A stretch of DNA of 64,000 nucleotides from Mermis nigrescens. Taxonomy: Eukaryota; Nematoda; Enoplea; Mermithida; Mermithidae. The translations under genes and the position numbers were made by a program. Position 1 is the stretch's first letter. Every line of letters begins with the position of its first letter. This document shows, in pieces, positions 1-9,024 of this stretch. The stretch covers positions 1,001,401 to 1,065,400 of the forward strand of contig JAVLUZ010000338.1 in the NCBI GenBank assembly GCA_036768485.1, in the 5' to 3' direction. Under the pieces are notes generated by a model. It was not told the DNA's origin. It was given only the letters and a program-made list of their open reading frames with translations, and did no database searches.

Positions 1-172
1 AATTCAATTTTTAAAATTTTTTTGTTTTTTTTGCAATTTTTTGATGCCAATGAATAGTGCTCGATGGAAAAGGTTGAAAAATGGTGTTTTTGGCCATGCC
101 ACAATTTTTAAGGCCATTTTTTGACCTTTAATAAATCTAGCACCTCCCAGAATTTCAGTGCCGCCCCCTATG
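1..172 (+). mobile_element. MITE-A copy 1, cut by the window edge
   Basis: This is the right-hand part of a short non-coding repeat that recurs about 16 times in the window. The family core reads 'GATAGTGCTCGATGAGAAACG', a few bases of spacer, 'AAAAATGGTGTTTTT', then 'CCATTTTTTGACCTTT', and ends in a GCTGCCC-ACCTATG-like terminus; this copy ends in a degenerate form at 172. The left half lies outside the window. Plus is used throughout for the orientation CACACGTGGGC to GCTGCCCACCTATG; this choice is arbitrary. Short ORFs inside these copies are chance readings of G-runs and A-runs. Confidence 0.8.
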
Positions 173-423
173 CCAATTACCCCAAGAAGACATAAGTACG
201 TGAATGCAGTCACAAAGCAGCAGTGTTTTTGCGAAGTACGGGCTTATCAGCCACGTGAAAACAAATTTGGATTCTTCGCAAGAAGCCTAGATTTCATGAG
301 CATAAATAGAACGATGCATGTTTAAAAGGCATTCAGTTACTTTTTCGTACAATGAAAAGAAGCTCGTGCAAAACAAATCAGTATTTTCAGTTAAGTGGAT
401 CTCCTTTTTAAAATGTTTTTAAG

Positions 424-692
424 AGCCTTTCCGTCTTTCTCCGCCGATCGGTTCCGGCCCTCCGGCTGAAACGTGCGGCATTCCGGGTTTTCCAATAATC
501 GACCATTATCAGCACATTGATGAAAGAGTCGTAGGAGGATCCACAGTGTCACCCATGCCTACCCTTGGCTGGGCATGATGATGCAGAAAGTTGGCGGCTC
601 ATGGTTTGGCGTTTGTAGTGTCATCCTAGTAGCAGAAGAATCAGCGGCTGTTACTACACGATGGGGTCTTTCAGCGACTCACTGTTTCACCA
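424..692 (+). pseudogene. Trypsin-like serine protease, copy A, N-terminal exon (decayed)
   Basis: The translation gives a chymotrypsin/trypsin-family (S1) N-terminus: an activation-site region ERVVGGS near 517-535, then in another frame YPWLGMM, a Cys-containing strand, and LSATHCF, in which the His codon at 680-682 is the catalytic His of the family. The move from VVGG to YPWLG needs a one-base frame change, so the exon is broken as read. A GTGATT after the His motif could be the splice donor. Extracellular S1 proteases cut peptide bonds after zymogen activation at the VVGG site. Copy B at 45.9 kb is a clear paralogue. The Ser-bearing third exon (GDSGGP) was not found. Family assignment is firm; exon edges are approximate. 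Confidence 0.7.
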
Positions 693-1822
693 ATCATCTC
701 AAGTGATTATTAAATACAAATGAGATCAAAATTTGTAGAGGAATTTAAAGTGGAAATCGATCAATATTAAATACAAAAGTTCTCCGAAAGCGGGTGAAAA
801 TAGACATCTATGGCCAAGAAGATGCTTTGCCACTGAAGTGTGGTATATCGCCTTCACCATAGACGCACAGCATTTTCGACGAGTGAACGGGTCAACGAGG
901 AACCTCTTTTTTATCCGAAATAGCCGTATAAAAACTCAAATAAATAATGAAATGACACAAAGTAACCGACAGTTTCTGATTAATTTTAAGCACGCTTGAA
1001 GAAAATATCTATTTTTCATTTATTTTTGGCCTTCATCTAGCCTTATTTTACCCGAGATAAATTTGCATTTTTTTATTCAAGGGTAGCTCTAGACCTCCGA
1101 ACCCCTCTTACGTGCATGTTCGGTCTTGATCAGTTGGGCAAGACACGATAAATCCAGTAGGGCAAATGGGAAAATGGTAAGCTGAAGGATAAAAAGCTGG
1201 AATTTATTCGTGACATTCGTTTTCAATGTGAAAGCAGGAATAAGTTAAGCAATTTCCTTTTTTTAATGCTAAAATCAAATAAATTAGAGCGAGTCTAAGC
1301 TCATTGCAAAGAGTATGGCTAGAGTGAAAAACACGAAAACATCCTGAAAATCAAATTTAGGGGGATCTGGTGGTCTACACCTCAACAATTAGCTCCACGC
1401 CCGCATGCATCCCCACCCACTTTAACCCCCTCCCATAAAAAAGCTGCTTACCCAACAGAATTTTCCATTTTTCCAAAAAGTTATGGGAAATAATGCCGTT
1501 TTGACCGCTTTTAGCGACTTTTCCACTCGAAAATTTTAATTTATCCAAACATCGAATCACCACTTTTTAAATGAAATTTGTACTAAATCATCGTGTTTTT
1601 TTTAATTCTTGAATAAGAAAAAAAGCATCGATAGGCAACGTGAACGATAAGGTGTTTTTAAAAGTGTTCATCGTTTTTATTCCCAAAAAGGCACTTTAGA
1701 AAAAGTTCCCCGGGGCTTCGTTTCTAATTACAGAAAGGAAATTTATGAAAAGTTCCCTGGGGATATCTTCCTCTAACATCCACGCTCTACTTCTGTTCGC
1801 CTTACCAGTCTTACTTCAAACT
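693..1822. other. Unassigned intron-like sequence of protease copy A
   Basis: This stretch lies between the His-bearing and Asp-bearing exons. It holds no recognisable gene. An A/T-rich block around 1375-1560 has C-runs resembling the outer part of MITE-A but is too diverged to bound. A short open stretch at about 780-880 looks protein-like but matches nothing I recognise. Confidence 0.4.
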
Positions 1823-2063
1823 CACACGTGCGCGTGGGGTAGGGAGTTTGGGGGTATGCACCCCCTTCAGTAAACCAAAAACCCCCCTAGGATCCAATTT
1901 TTGGAATTTTTTGTTTTTTTCGCAATTTTTTGATACCAATGGAAATTGCTCAATGAGAAACGTTGAAAAATTGTTTTTTCGCCATACCACCATTTTTAAG
2001 GCCATTTTTTGACCTTTTAAAAATCTTGCACATCCTTCTAAAATTTTGATGCTCCCGCCTATG
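1823..2063 (+). mobile_element. MITE-A copy 2 with 8-bp target duplication
   Basis: This is a full-length 241-bp copy beginning CACACGTGCGCG and ending CCGCCTATG. It is flanked by TTCAAACT (1815-1822) and TTTAAACT (2064-2071), an 8-bp direct repeat with one mismatch. The ends fit the family inverted termini CAYASGTGGGC, and an 8-bp duplication fits the hAT superfamily. It sits in the intron of protease copy A. Confidence 0.8.
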
Positions 2064-2101
2064 TTTAAACTGCGCTCAATTGTTCATTTCTAACAAACAT
2101 T

Positions 2102-2360
2102 AACAACAAGATTAAAACTTACGAATTTGTCTTCGGAGTATACGACAGGCGTTTTCCAAGCCCGCATCGAGTCGTTCGGAAAAGTGTCCAACTTTTTCCA
2201 TATTCAACAGTTCTCGAAAAGAGCACGGACGTGGTTTTGATAAAGTTTGATCGCGAAATTAGATTCAACCGATATGTGCGGTCAATCTGCTTGCCATTAT
2301 ATAATGCGGCAGTTCCGAAAAGTGAATGTTGGATCAGTGGATGGGGTCTAACGGTTCATG
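2102..2360 (+). pseudogene. Trypsin-like serine protease, copy A, Asp-bearing exon
   Basis: The frame is open and encodes the middle of an S1 protease. It has FVFGVYDRRFP, then STDVVLIKFD, whose Asp (of TDVVL) corresponds to the catalytic Asp of the family (usually NDIALIKL), then FNRYVRSICLP and CWISGWG, both S1 landmarks. The exon ends in GWGLTVHG directly before GTAAAA, a good splice donor. This exon itself carries no stop. It is called pseudogene because the preceding exon is frameshifted and no Ser exon was found; an alternative is a functional gene with an unseen intron and a downstream exon. Confidence 0.75.
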
Positions 2361-2633
2361 GTAAAAAGTAGACTGAAGCAGTCCTCCATTTTTCCGGTAC
2401 CTTAGCCGTACATAATCTTAAGCGGGAAAAGTTCGGAGTGATATTTTAACCCCCCCCCCTAGAATGGTTTTCATACCTCCCCTAATATTAATACCCTCCC
2501 CCCACAGAATTCGCACTTTTCCCAAAAAACATAGATCAGCTGCTTCTTTCATCTCTTTCAGCAACACGTTTGTTTGCCCAAAATTGTCGAATTAGGCACA
2601 TAGCGCCATATACTTTTTTTAAAATTACGTTCA

Positions 2634-2669
2634 CCTAAGCCTAAGCCTAAGCCTAAGCCTAAGCCCAAG
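2634..2669 (-). repeat. Interstitial TTAGGC telomere-type repeat
   Basis: Five perfect CCTAAG units are followed by one CCCAAG variant, 36 bp in all. On the minus strand this reads (CTTAGG)n, a permutation of TTAGGC, the telomere unit of nematodes such as Caenorhabditis and Ascaris. A three-unit version lies at about 18619-18636. The array is short and internal, so it marks neither a chromosome end nor a species with certainty. Confidence 0.75.
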
Positions 2670-3182
2670 CATCTAGTTTCCTCAAATTTTTGATGTTTTT
2701 CATATTTTTTATGTTTTCACGCTTTAGTAAGATAGTGCACCGTTAGGAACGCCAAAAATTATTTTTTGTCGCTTGTCTTACATTTTTTAAGCCTGAAGAG
2801 ACACTTTAAAGCATTACCATTTCATTTGAATTTTCATGCTATGCGTGCCCGATCACAGCCAGAAACGCAAATTTAACTAATCTGGCGATATTCCGTCGGC
2901 TTCTCTCAGAATGTGCTTATAATCTGTATCACGTGATTTTACGGTTTGCCTTCGGAAGATATAGATCTTTGTTGTCGTAAACCTAGAATTTTTCCGTGTC
3001 GACGTTCATTAGACCCATAATTGCCTCACATTGCCGGCTTAAAATAAGATAAAAAATTTTGAACAAAGCGCATGGTTGTTTAAAGCAAACTCTAACTTTT
3101 CGTGCTTTTTACTCATAATTAACCATATGATAAGCATCCCTAACCCTTTAAATTGTTTTTTCTGTAGTCAGTCTTATATTGT
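2670..3182. other. No feature recognised
   Basis: AT-rich sequence between the telomere-type repeat and MITE-A copy 3. I see no coding region or repeat here. Confidence 0.4.
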
Positions 3183-3376
3183 GCGCCCCCCCAGAATTCA
3201 ATTTTAGCAAATTTTTTTTGCTTTTTTAGCTATTTTTGATGCAATTGGATAGTGCTCGATGAGAAACGTCGAAAAATGGTGTTTTTTTCGCCATTCGACC
3301 ACTTTTAAGACCATTTTTTGACCTTTGAAAGTTTTTTCACTTTCCCCCCCAAGAATTTCGGTGCTGCCCACCTATG
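3183..3376 (+). mobile_element. MITE-A copy 3, left-truncated
   Basis: The sequence starts inside the family at the C-run plus AGAATTCAATTTT and runs to the intact right end GCTGCCCACCTATG. The left terminus with CACACGTGGGC is missing, so no target duplication can be read. Confidence 0.8.
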
Positions 3377-3761
3377 GGCATGACTGTTTCACATAAATTT
3401 TGGGAGTGCTTTCGAATATTTCTATTGTGGAAGTACGAGAATGTTTTACAAAATGTTTCCTAAGTAAATAATTGAAATTCTAAGAGCGTATTTGAAAGGC
3501 CAGCAGGATAGATTTTATCAGACATTTGAACTAATCAGCCCAAAATTTTTGAGCGCTTTGCATATGATTTATTGTGTTTGTACAACTCTTGTCTTCCAAG
3601 CAGTTCAGTATGCGTAAGGCATGATAAATGTCATAAGTTTTTTTGTGTTCCAGGCAAAATTATTTATTTGCGTATTGTTCATCCGTTTATCCTCAGATAG
3701 ATCGGCATTTTTGTGAATCAATTTTTTAAACATGTATTTTCGACTGGCCCAAGCTGTCTCA

Positions 3762-4211
3762 TCAGCTTCCTTTTTTAAATTTTAATGTATACCGGTAAAA
3801 ATGATTAGCGCGTTCTAGTTCTTCCCTTAATTCGCTTTCATTTAGAGCATCTAGCAGTGAGTCATAAAGATCATATAGAATATGGATTTCATCAACAAAA
3901 CTGCTGTAAAATGGTTCGGTTTGGAGATCTTGTATACTATTCGGAAAATCTTCAAAATCTGAAAGCACGACTTTTACTAAAAAGCGCTAAAACGGGTTAG
4001 TCCAACCAGTTTCGATTTCAGTCTCATTTGAGCTGCTTTCATCTGAAGAATCTCCATTGTTACTGCCTTCTTTACTATCATCATCCGTCATTTGTTCAGA
4101 CTCTGATGTATTATTCCTCATTTCTGATATCCCATGCATGGAGTATTTGTGTCTTTTTAAAGTAAAATTATTGAGTAATTGCTTACCGCAGTTTTCACAG
4201 ATTTTATTCAT
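3762..4211 (-). pseudogene. C2H2 zinc-finger ORF with an internal stop (possible Polinton accessory gene)
   Basis: On the minus strand an ATG at 4211 opens a protein starting MNKICENCGKQ. It has a single C2H2 finger, C-x2-C-x12-H-x4-H, in the first 27 residues, followed by a Ser/Asp/Glu-rich stretch ending in TGWTNPF and a stop at 3987-3989. The same frame continues after the stop through LSDFEDFPNS to an acidic helical-looking segment (YDLYDSLLDALNESE) and ends near 3762. The simplest reading is one protein of about 150 residues broken by an in-frame stop. Small C2H2 proteins occur in Maverick/Polinton elements, and polymerase relics of that class lie 0.7-7 kb away; the link to Polintons is inference. 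Confidence 0.5.
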
Positions 4212-4575
4212 TTTGTCGACTATTCAAGATGTGGCATTCCTTAAATAAACTTTATTGCACATGTGATTCGCGTTTACATCAAATTCTTGACGTAGAAGCT
4301 CACATTCTTCACAATATTGTTCACTACCGTCACTTCACTCAATTCTATAGCCTAGCATGCATTTTCTTCATATGCAGAACGTTAAGCCTGGTTCTGAAGT
4401 GAAAATTATCGTTGACAAAGTGCTCCGATTTTTGACAATATCTCAATGAATCTCAATTTTTGTCGGTAATATCGTCAATAATAATACAACTTAACACAGA
4501 AAGGTGGTTTGCTGGTCAGTTGTTAGCTGATGCAACTAAAAATAGGTGATTTTTATGTAAAGCACATAAGATATG
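4212..4575. other. No feature recognised
   Basis: AT-rich sequence between the zinc-finger ORF and the first hairpin. I found nothing to annotate. Confidence 0.4.
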
Positions 4576-4738
4576 CCCAATTAAGATTTTCAGAGGAATG
4601 TTACGATGTGATGGTTTGTGTGCAGAATGTGAGGATTTTGTGCACCTCACATTTTGCAGAAAAATCTCACATTCCGAATTATGCACCTCACGTTCTGCAC
4701 GAAAACCATCACATCGTCACATTCCTCTGAAAATTGGG
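4576..4738. repeat. Palindromic MITE, hairpin 1
   Basis: This is a ~163-bp near-perfect inverted repeat. The left arm CCCAATT...TTTTCAGAGGAATG...GATGTGATGG is mirrored by CCATCACATCG...CATTCCTCTGAAAATTGGG. The stem includes the words GCAGAATGTGAGG and CCTCACGTTCTGC. It is non-coding; ORFs across it are artefacts of the palindrome. Confidence 0.75.
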
Positions 4739-4794
4739 CGCGTTTTCTTTTAACTTATCAGTTGCCAAGGGCGAGAAGGTATGAGCCCCTGGTA

Positions 4795-4948
4795 CACATT
4801 TTAACGGATTGTGGCGATGTGATGGTTTTTGTGCAGAATGTGATGTGCACAATTTGGAATGTGAGATTTTTCTGTAAAATGTGAGGTGCACAAAATCCTC
4901 ACATTCTGCACAAAAACCATCACATTGCAACATTCCGTTGAAAATGTG
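4795..4948. repeat. Palindromic MITE, hairpin 2, inverted relative to hairpin 1
   Basis: This is a ~154-bp inverted repeat from CACATTTTAACGG to CCGTTGAAAATGTG with the same stem words as hairpin 1. Its loop (GCACAATTTGGAATGTGAGA) is the reverse complement of the hairpin 1 loop region, so the two palindromes are in mirror orientation about a 56-bp spacer. It abuts the start of the plus-strand polymerase relic. Confidence 0.75.
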
Positions 4949-5097
4949 TAGGCATTGCAGGTTGCAATGCCAAAGTTTCAAATTAGAGATTTTAGCGCTG
5001 ATTTTTGTAACGCTATAGTTTTTGAAGGACCGCCCACAGAAAAAGTTGTACATTTGTACCACAACAATATCATTTTGATGTCATAGGCAGTACGACC

Positions 5098-5386
5098 ACA
5101 CGTGGGCCTGAGGGGGAGGGGTTTAGAGGGTATGCAGTGCTTCCCCGAGAACTTGGAATAACCCCCCCTAGAAATCGAAATACACCCCAGAATTCGATTT
5201 ATCGAACTTTTTCTTTTTTAGCGATTATTGTTATTCCAGTGAATAGTGCTTGATGAGAAACGTCAAAAAATGGCGTTTTTTGCCATATGATCACTTTTAA
5301 GACTATTTTTTGACCTTGAAAATTTTTTCACCCTCTCACGCCCAGAAACTTTTTCGTCCTCCAGAATTTCAGTGCTGCCCAACTAG
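5098..5386 (+). mobile_element. MITE-A copy 4 inserted in the polymerase relic
   Basis: This 289-bp copy begins CACACGTGGGCC and ends GCTGCCCAACTAG. It is flanked by AGTACGAC (5090-5097) and AGTATGAC (5387-5394), an 8-bp duplication with one mismatch. The minus-strand polymerase copy has this site uninterrupted as CAGTATGACCGG, which shows both the insertion and its recent timing relative to the duplication. Confidence 0.85.
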
Positions 5387-5443
5387 AGTATGACCGGCTT
5401 TATAAACCGCACTTATTTTTGTTAAGCTTGTAACGCTTATAAC

Positions 5444-5737
5444 CTTAGGTGGGCAGCACCGAGATTCTTGGGCTGGGGGGGTTAAAAAATTTCTGTGAGG
5501 GGGAGGGTGGTGGAGTTTTCAAAGGTTGAAATGTGGTCTTAAAAGTGGTTGTATGGTATAAAAAACCACCATTCTTCGACGTTTCTTATTGAGCACTATC
5601 CAATGGCATCAAAACATCGCTAGAAAAGCAAAAAATTTCAAAAATTGAATTCTGGGGGATTTCTTGATTTCTGAGGGGGTATTCCAATTTCTGAGGGGGA
5701 TGCATGCATACCCCTAAACCCTCCGCGCCCATGTGTG
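5444..5737 (-). mobile_element. MITE-A copy 5 inserted in the polymerase zinc region
   Basis: This 294-bp copy lies in reverse orientation, from CTTAGGTGGGCAGC to GCGCCCATGTGTG. The flanks are CTTATAAC (5436-5443) and GTTATAAC (5738-5745). The minus-strand polymerase copy carries a MITE-A at the equivalent codon and in the same orientation relative to the gene (9672-9967), so this insertion predates the polymerase duplication. Confidence 0.85.
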
Positions 5738-7145
5738 GTTATAACGATAAGATTGATCATCGTTGTTCCAAAGTCTGCCCGTGTTATAATGGGCCTGCAT
5801 GCCCAAACATAGCTCTCACAGAATGTACGGACTGTAATCGTTTTGAAAAAGTGTTCTTTGAAAAGTTTATTTGGAAAAAAGATATTCATTTGAATATATT
5901 CATATTCCAAACATATTCCAACTTTTAGTCGGAAGTGCTTTAAAATCATTAAAAAGTCGGAAAAAATCAACAATCGATTTGTCAACAAAAGATGCTATGT
6001 AACAACTGTGGTCGACATGTAAATAGAGCCGATAAAATACGGAAGCATAAGTGCGGCTACTTTTCCTGCAAAACTTGTAAATCTGATGCGCCCGTCTCTG
6101 GCCATAAGTGTTACATGTAGTGATGTAAAAGATCCAGATTTTTACTCAGATCCAGATCCAGATAAAGATCAAGTTCGGATTTTCTGGCAGATCCAGATCC
6201 AGATCAGATAACCAGATCAGAAAATAACCAGATCCAGATCCATTTCCGTTCGCCAGATCAAAATTTAAAAGATTTACATCCAGATCGTTTTGCCAGATCA
6301 AAATGATCCAGATACAGATACAGATCCAGATAAAAGTATTTTTTGTGCAGCAATTTGCATTGCTAAAAAGAAGGCCGTAAAGCTCTCAAGCCAACATGGA
6401 ATGGGGGTTTCGGGTGGTGGGACTAATATAACAGCTTCCCAGAGGAGTCTGGGGCAGATCCGATAAAAATTTGCATTTTAGAGCTTTTACATAAAGACGA
6501 CACCAATAAAAATTGTCTAAAAAGTAAAAGCTCACAAGTTTAGACTTTTACCAATGGGAATGAGTCAACCAAAAGACAGTGTAGTCTGCTTTTTACAAAA
6601 ACGACATTAATCCACATTACGAATGCAATTTTTTTTGAAACATAAACGATACATTACCTGACAACACAAAATGCAATAATATGAAGAAATCTGCTTAATT
6701 TTAATTAAACGAAGAAAAACGCGCTTAAAATTCATGAAAAATGACAGAAGCACCTACTAAAACCATATATGTACAGCATAGAAATTCTGGGGGTCGAGGT
6801 CGAATTTTGTTTTAAACATCAAAAAAGCAATAAAAATGGCGCATGGTCACTAAAAGTATCGTTTTTAGACATTTCTCGATGTCTCGCATCCACTGAAACA
6901 ACTTTTTCAACAAAAAGTACACTAAAAAATTAAAATTTTTCCATTTTTAGGCAACAAAGTCTTTCAAAGTTAGATTCTAATGATCATTAATGTGAAAAAA
7001 TCAACCTTAAATACATTTTTATCACTTAAGTCACTTTTCCGCAGAGCTTTAAAAATTTTTTTCAAAACAAAAAAATTATGGGGGTTAGCGGCACTTTTCG
7101 GCCATTCTGGGGGGTGAGCACGGATGTTGGAAAGAGGGTCAAAAC

Positions 7146-7608
7146 CATAGGTGGGAAACAACGAAATTCTGGGGGGGGGGTCGAAGAAATTTTCAAAGGT
7201 CAAAAAATCGTCTTAAAAGTGGTCGTATGCATACGTGGGCAGCAAAAAAATTCTGGGGGGGGTGCAAAATTTTTTGAAAGTCAAAAAATGGCCTTAAAAA
7301 TAGTGGTAGGGCAATAAAAACACCATTTTTCGACGTTTCTCACCAAGAACTATCCATTGGCATCAAAAAATTGCGAAAAAAACGAAAAAAAATTTTCAAA
7401 AATTGAATTCTGGGGGGGGGTATTTTGATTTCTGGGGGGGATATTTTGGTTTCTGGGGGATGCATACCCCCCAAACCCCCCTCCCACGCCCAGGTGTGGT
7501 CGTATGGCGAAGAAAACACTATTTTTCGACGTTTCTCATCGAGCACTATCCAATGGCATCAAAAAATCGTCAAGAAAGCAGAAAAAAATTTTAAAATTTG
7601 AATTCTAC
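7146..7608 (-). mobile_element. MITE-A copy 6, interrupted by copy 7
   Basis: The outer copy in reverse orientation starts CATAGGTGGGAAAC at 7146, is split at 7222-7229 by copy 7, and resumes at 7507 with the family core to about 7608. The far end, which should carry CACACGTGGGC, is missing. Confidence 0.8.
7230..7498 (-). mobile_element. MITE-A copy 7, nested, with a perfect 8-bp target duplication
   Basis: This 269-bp copy, CATACGTGGGCAGC to GCCCAGGTGTG, is flanked on both sides by GTCGTATG (7222-7229 and 7499-7506) inside copy 6. The joined outer element reads through without a gap. This copy defines the family ends most clearly: inverted termini of about 11 bp (CAYASGTGGGC) and an 8-bp duplication. 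Confidence 0.9.
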
Positions 7609-7879
7609 TTCCACGTGCATATAAGGCTACAACTACATAGATAATCTGCTTACAGTAAATCGTAAAACAGAAAGAATACCATCGCGCAAAAAAACTTTTT
7701 TATCTGTTTAACTAGATATAATTTGACTGAAGAGATCCAATTCCAGATAAAGATTGGGTTCTAATTTTCTGGCAGATCCAGATCCAGACCAAATAATCAG
7801 ATCAGAAAATAACCAGATCCAGATCCAGATAATCTGACTCTGGATCTGAATCTGAGTAGAAAGATCAGATCCAGATATC

Positions 7880-8159
7880 CACACGTGGGCGCGGAAGGGA
7901 GGGGGTTTAGGGGGTATGCAGCAGCCCCCAGAAGTTTAAATACCCAGCTGAAATCAAAATACCCCCAGAATTCAGAGCTTGAAATTTTTTTGTCATCTTA
8001 GCGATTCCCACTGGATAGTGCTTGATGAGAAACGTCGAAAAATGGTGTGTTTTTCGCCACACGACCAATTTTAGGACCATTTTTTGACCTTTGAAAATTT
8101 TTTCACTCCCCCCAGAAATTTTTCACCCCATCCCAGAATTTAGGTGCTGCCCACCTATG
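7880..8159 (+). mobile_element. MITE-A copy 8
   Basis: A full-length copy from CACACGTGGGCGCGG to GCTGCCCACCTATG. The flanks are not duplicates: the left flank is the end of element B and the right flank is polymerase sequence (GTCGTTCGTATCTG). The junction has therefore been rearranged or lost sequence. Confidence 0.8.
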
Positions 8160-8756
8160 GTCGTTCGTATCTGAAGGAAAAGATGAAAAGAAAAAGACCA
8201 GATATGTGTTCTTCGATTTCGAGACTAGACAAGAAAAGACATGCAGTAATTCAAGACTTGAAAAACGAGCCGAATTAGGGTAAAGCGCATATTGTTTGTT
8301 CTGACTGCGTAGCAAAACTGCTAGGAGAATGCGATAAATGCGATGAGAATCGGCGCATATTTTTTAGCGAAAATTGTACAGATGCATTTTGTGATTTCCT
8401 TTTTGGTCTTGTTAATGCTATAGGAATCGCCCAAAATGCTTAAGGTTTTGATGGACATTTTATTTTGAAATGTCTTCTCAAGCAAGCCGTTGTGCCTACC
8501 ATTATCACCAAAGGCTTGGAAAATTAATAAAAATTTAATCGTAAAATTAATCGATTCATTTAATTTTTCTGTCCATAGCCTTAGCTGCTCTACCTAAAAC
8601 ATTCGCGAATGAAAATTATGTGGGTGAATGGCCAGATGCGGGGTATTACGCCCAGCTACAAGGAACCCTGAAAAACACAGAAGCTTTCCAAGATAGCATT
8701 ATAGGCGATTGCTATAGCATTTTCGAGACCGAAGAAATCGCAAAACGCTTCTGTAC

Positions 8757-9024
8757 CACAAGTGGGCGTATGGGGGGGGTATACATCCGCCCCCAGATGT
8801 TTAAATACCCCACATAAATCAAACTACTCCCCCAGAATTCAAATTTTGAAATTTTGTTTTGCTTTTTTAGCAATTTTTCGATGCCATTAGATAGTGCTCG
8901 ATGAGAAACGTCGAAAAATGGTGTTTGTTCGCCATGCGACCACGTTTAAGACCGTTTTTGACCTTTGACAATTTTTTAACCCACTCCCCCAGAAATTTTT
9001 TAAGCCCCTCCAGAATTTCAGTAC
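8757..9024 (+). mobile_element. MITE-A copy 9 at the junction of the two polymerase copies
   Basis: It begins CACAAGTGGGCG at the end of the plus-strand polymerase piece and stops at AATTTCAGTAC, without the GCTGCCC terminus, directly against the minus-strand polymerase piece. It therefore marks the breakpoint between the two inverted copies. Confidence 0.75.

Larger units (their letters stand above)
6118..7879 (+). mobile_element. hAT-like element B with AGATCCAGAT repeats, holding nested insertions
   Basis: This lies in the polymerase gene after the codons for HKCYM. It begins TAGTGATGTAAAAGATCC, a form typical of hAT termini, and runs into many AGATCCAGAT units (6128-6330). A matching inverse block at 7733-7878 (CTCTGGATCTGAATCTGAG) suggests the two ends of one element with subterminal repeats. 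Between them lie unassigned sequence and two nested MITE-A copies. The right end is cut by MITE-A at 7880. No transposase is visible. Boundaries and superfamily are inferred. Confidence 0.5.
4949..8756 (+). pseudogene. Polinton-type family B DNA polymerase relic, plus-strand copy, in pieces
   Basis: Four collinear pieces (about 4949-5097, 5395-5443, 5746-6117 and 8161-8756) encode parts of a protein-primed-type DNA polymerase B (DNA_pol_B_2). They are: a segment with FSADFCNAIVFEGPP and a HLYHNN strand; a Cys/His zinc-binding region with repeated CxxC and HxC pairs (HRCSKVCPC, TECTDCNRF, CNNCGRH, CKTCKS); an Exo I-like block VFFDFET near 8200; an Exo II-like block AQNA-GFDGHFIL near 8430-8465; and a segment with NYVGEWPDAGYY near 8617-8650. 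In Maverick/Polinton elements this enzyme replicates the element. Stops and frameshifts are many, and MITE-A and hAT-B insertions separate the pieces. The polymerase catalytic domain was not found. It is paired with an inverted copy at 9.0-10.95 kb. Confidence 0.75.

Noticed and set aside
5638..5988. Minus-strand open frame of 116 codons
   Set aside because: It runs across MITE-A and antisense to the polymerase zinc region, which is clearly coding on the plus strand.
8103..8315. Minus-strand open frame of 70 codons
   Set aside because: It spans the right end of MITE-A copy 8 and the antisense of the polymerase exonuclease region.
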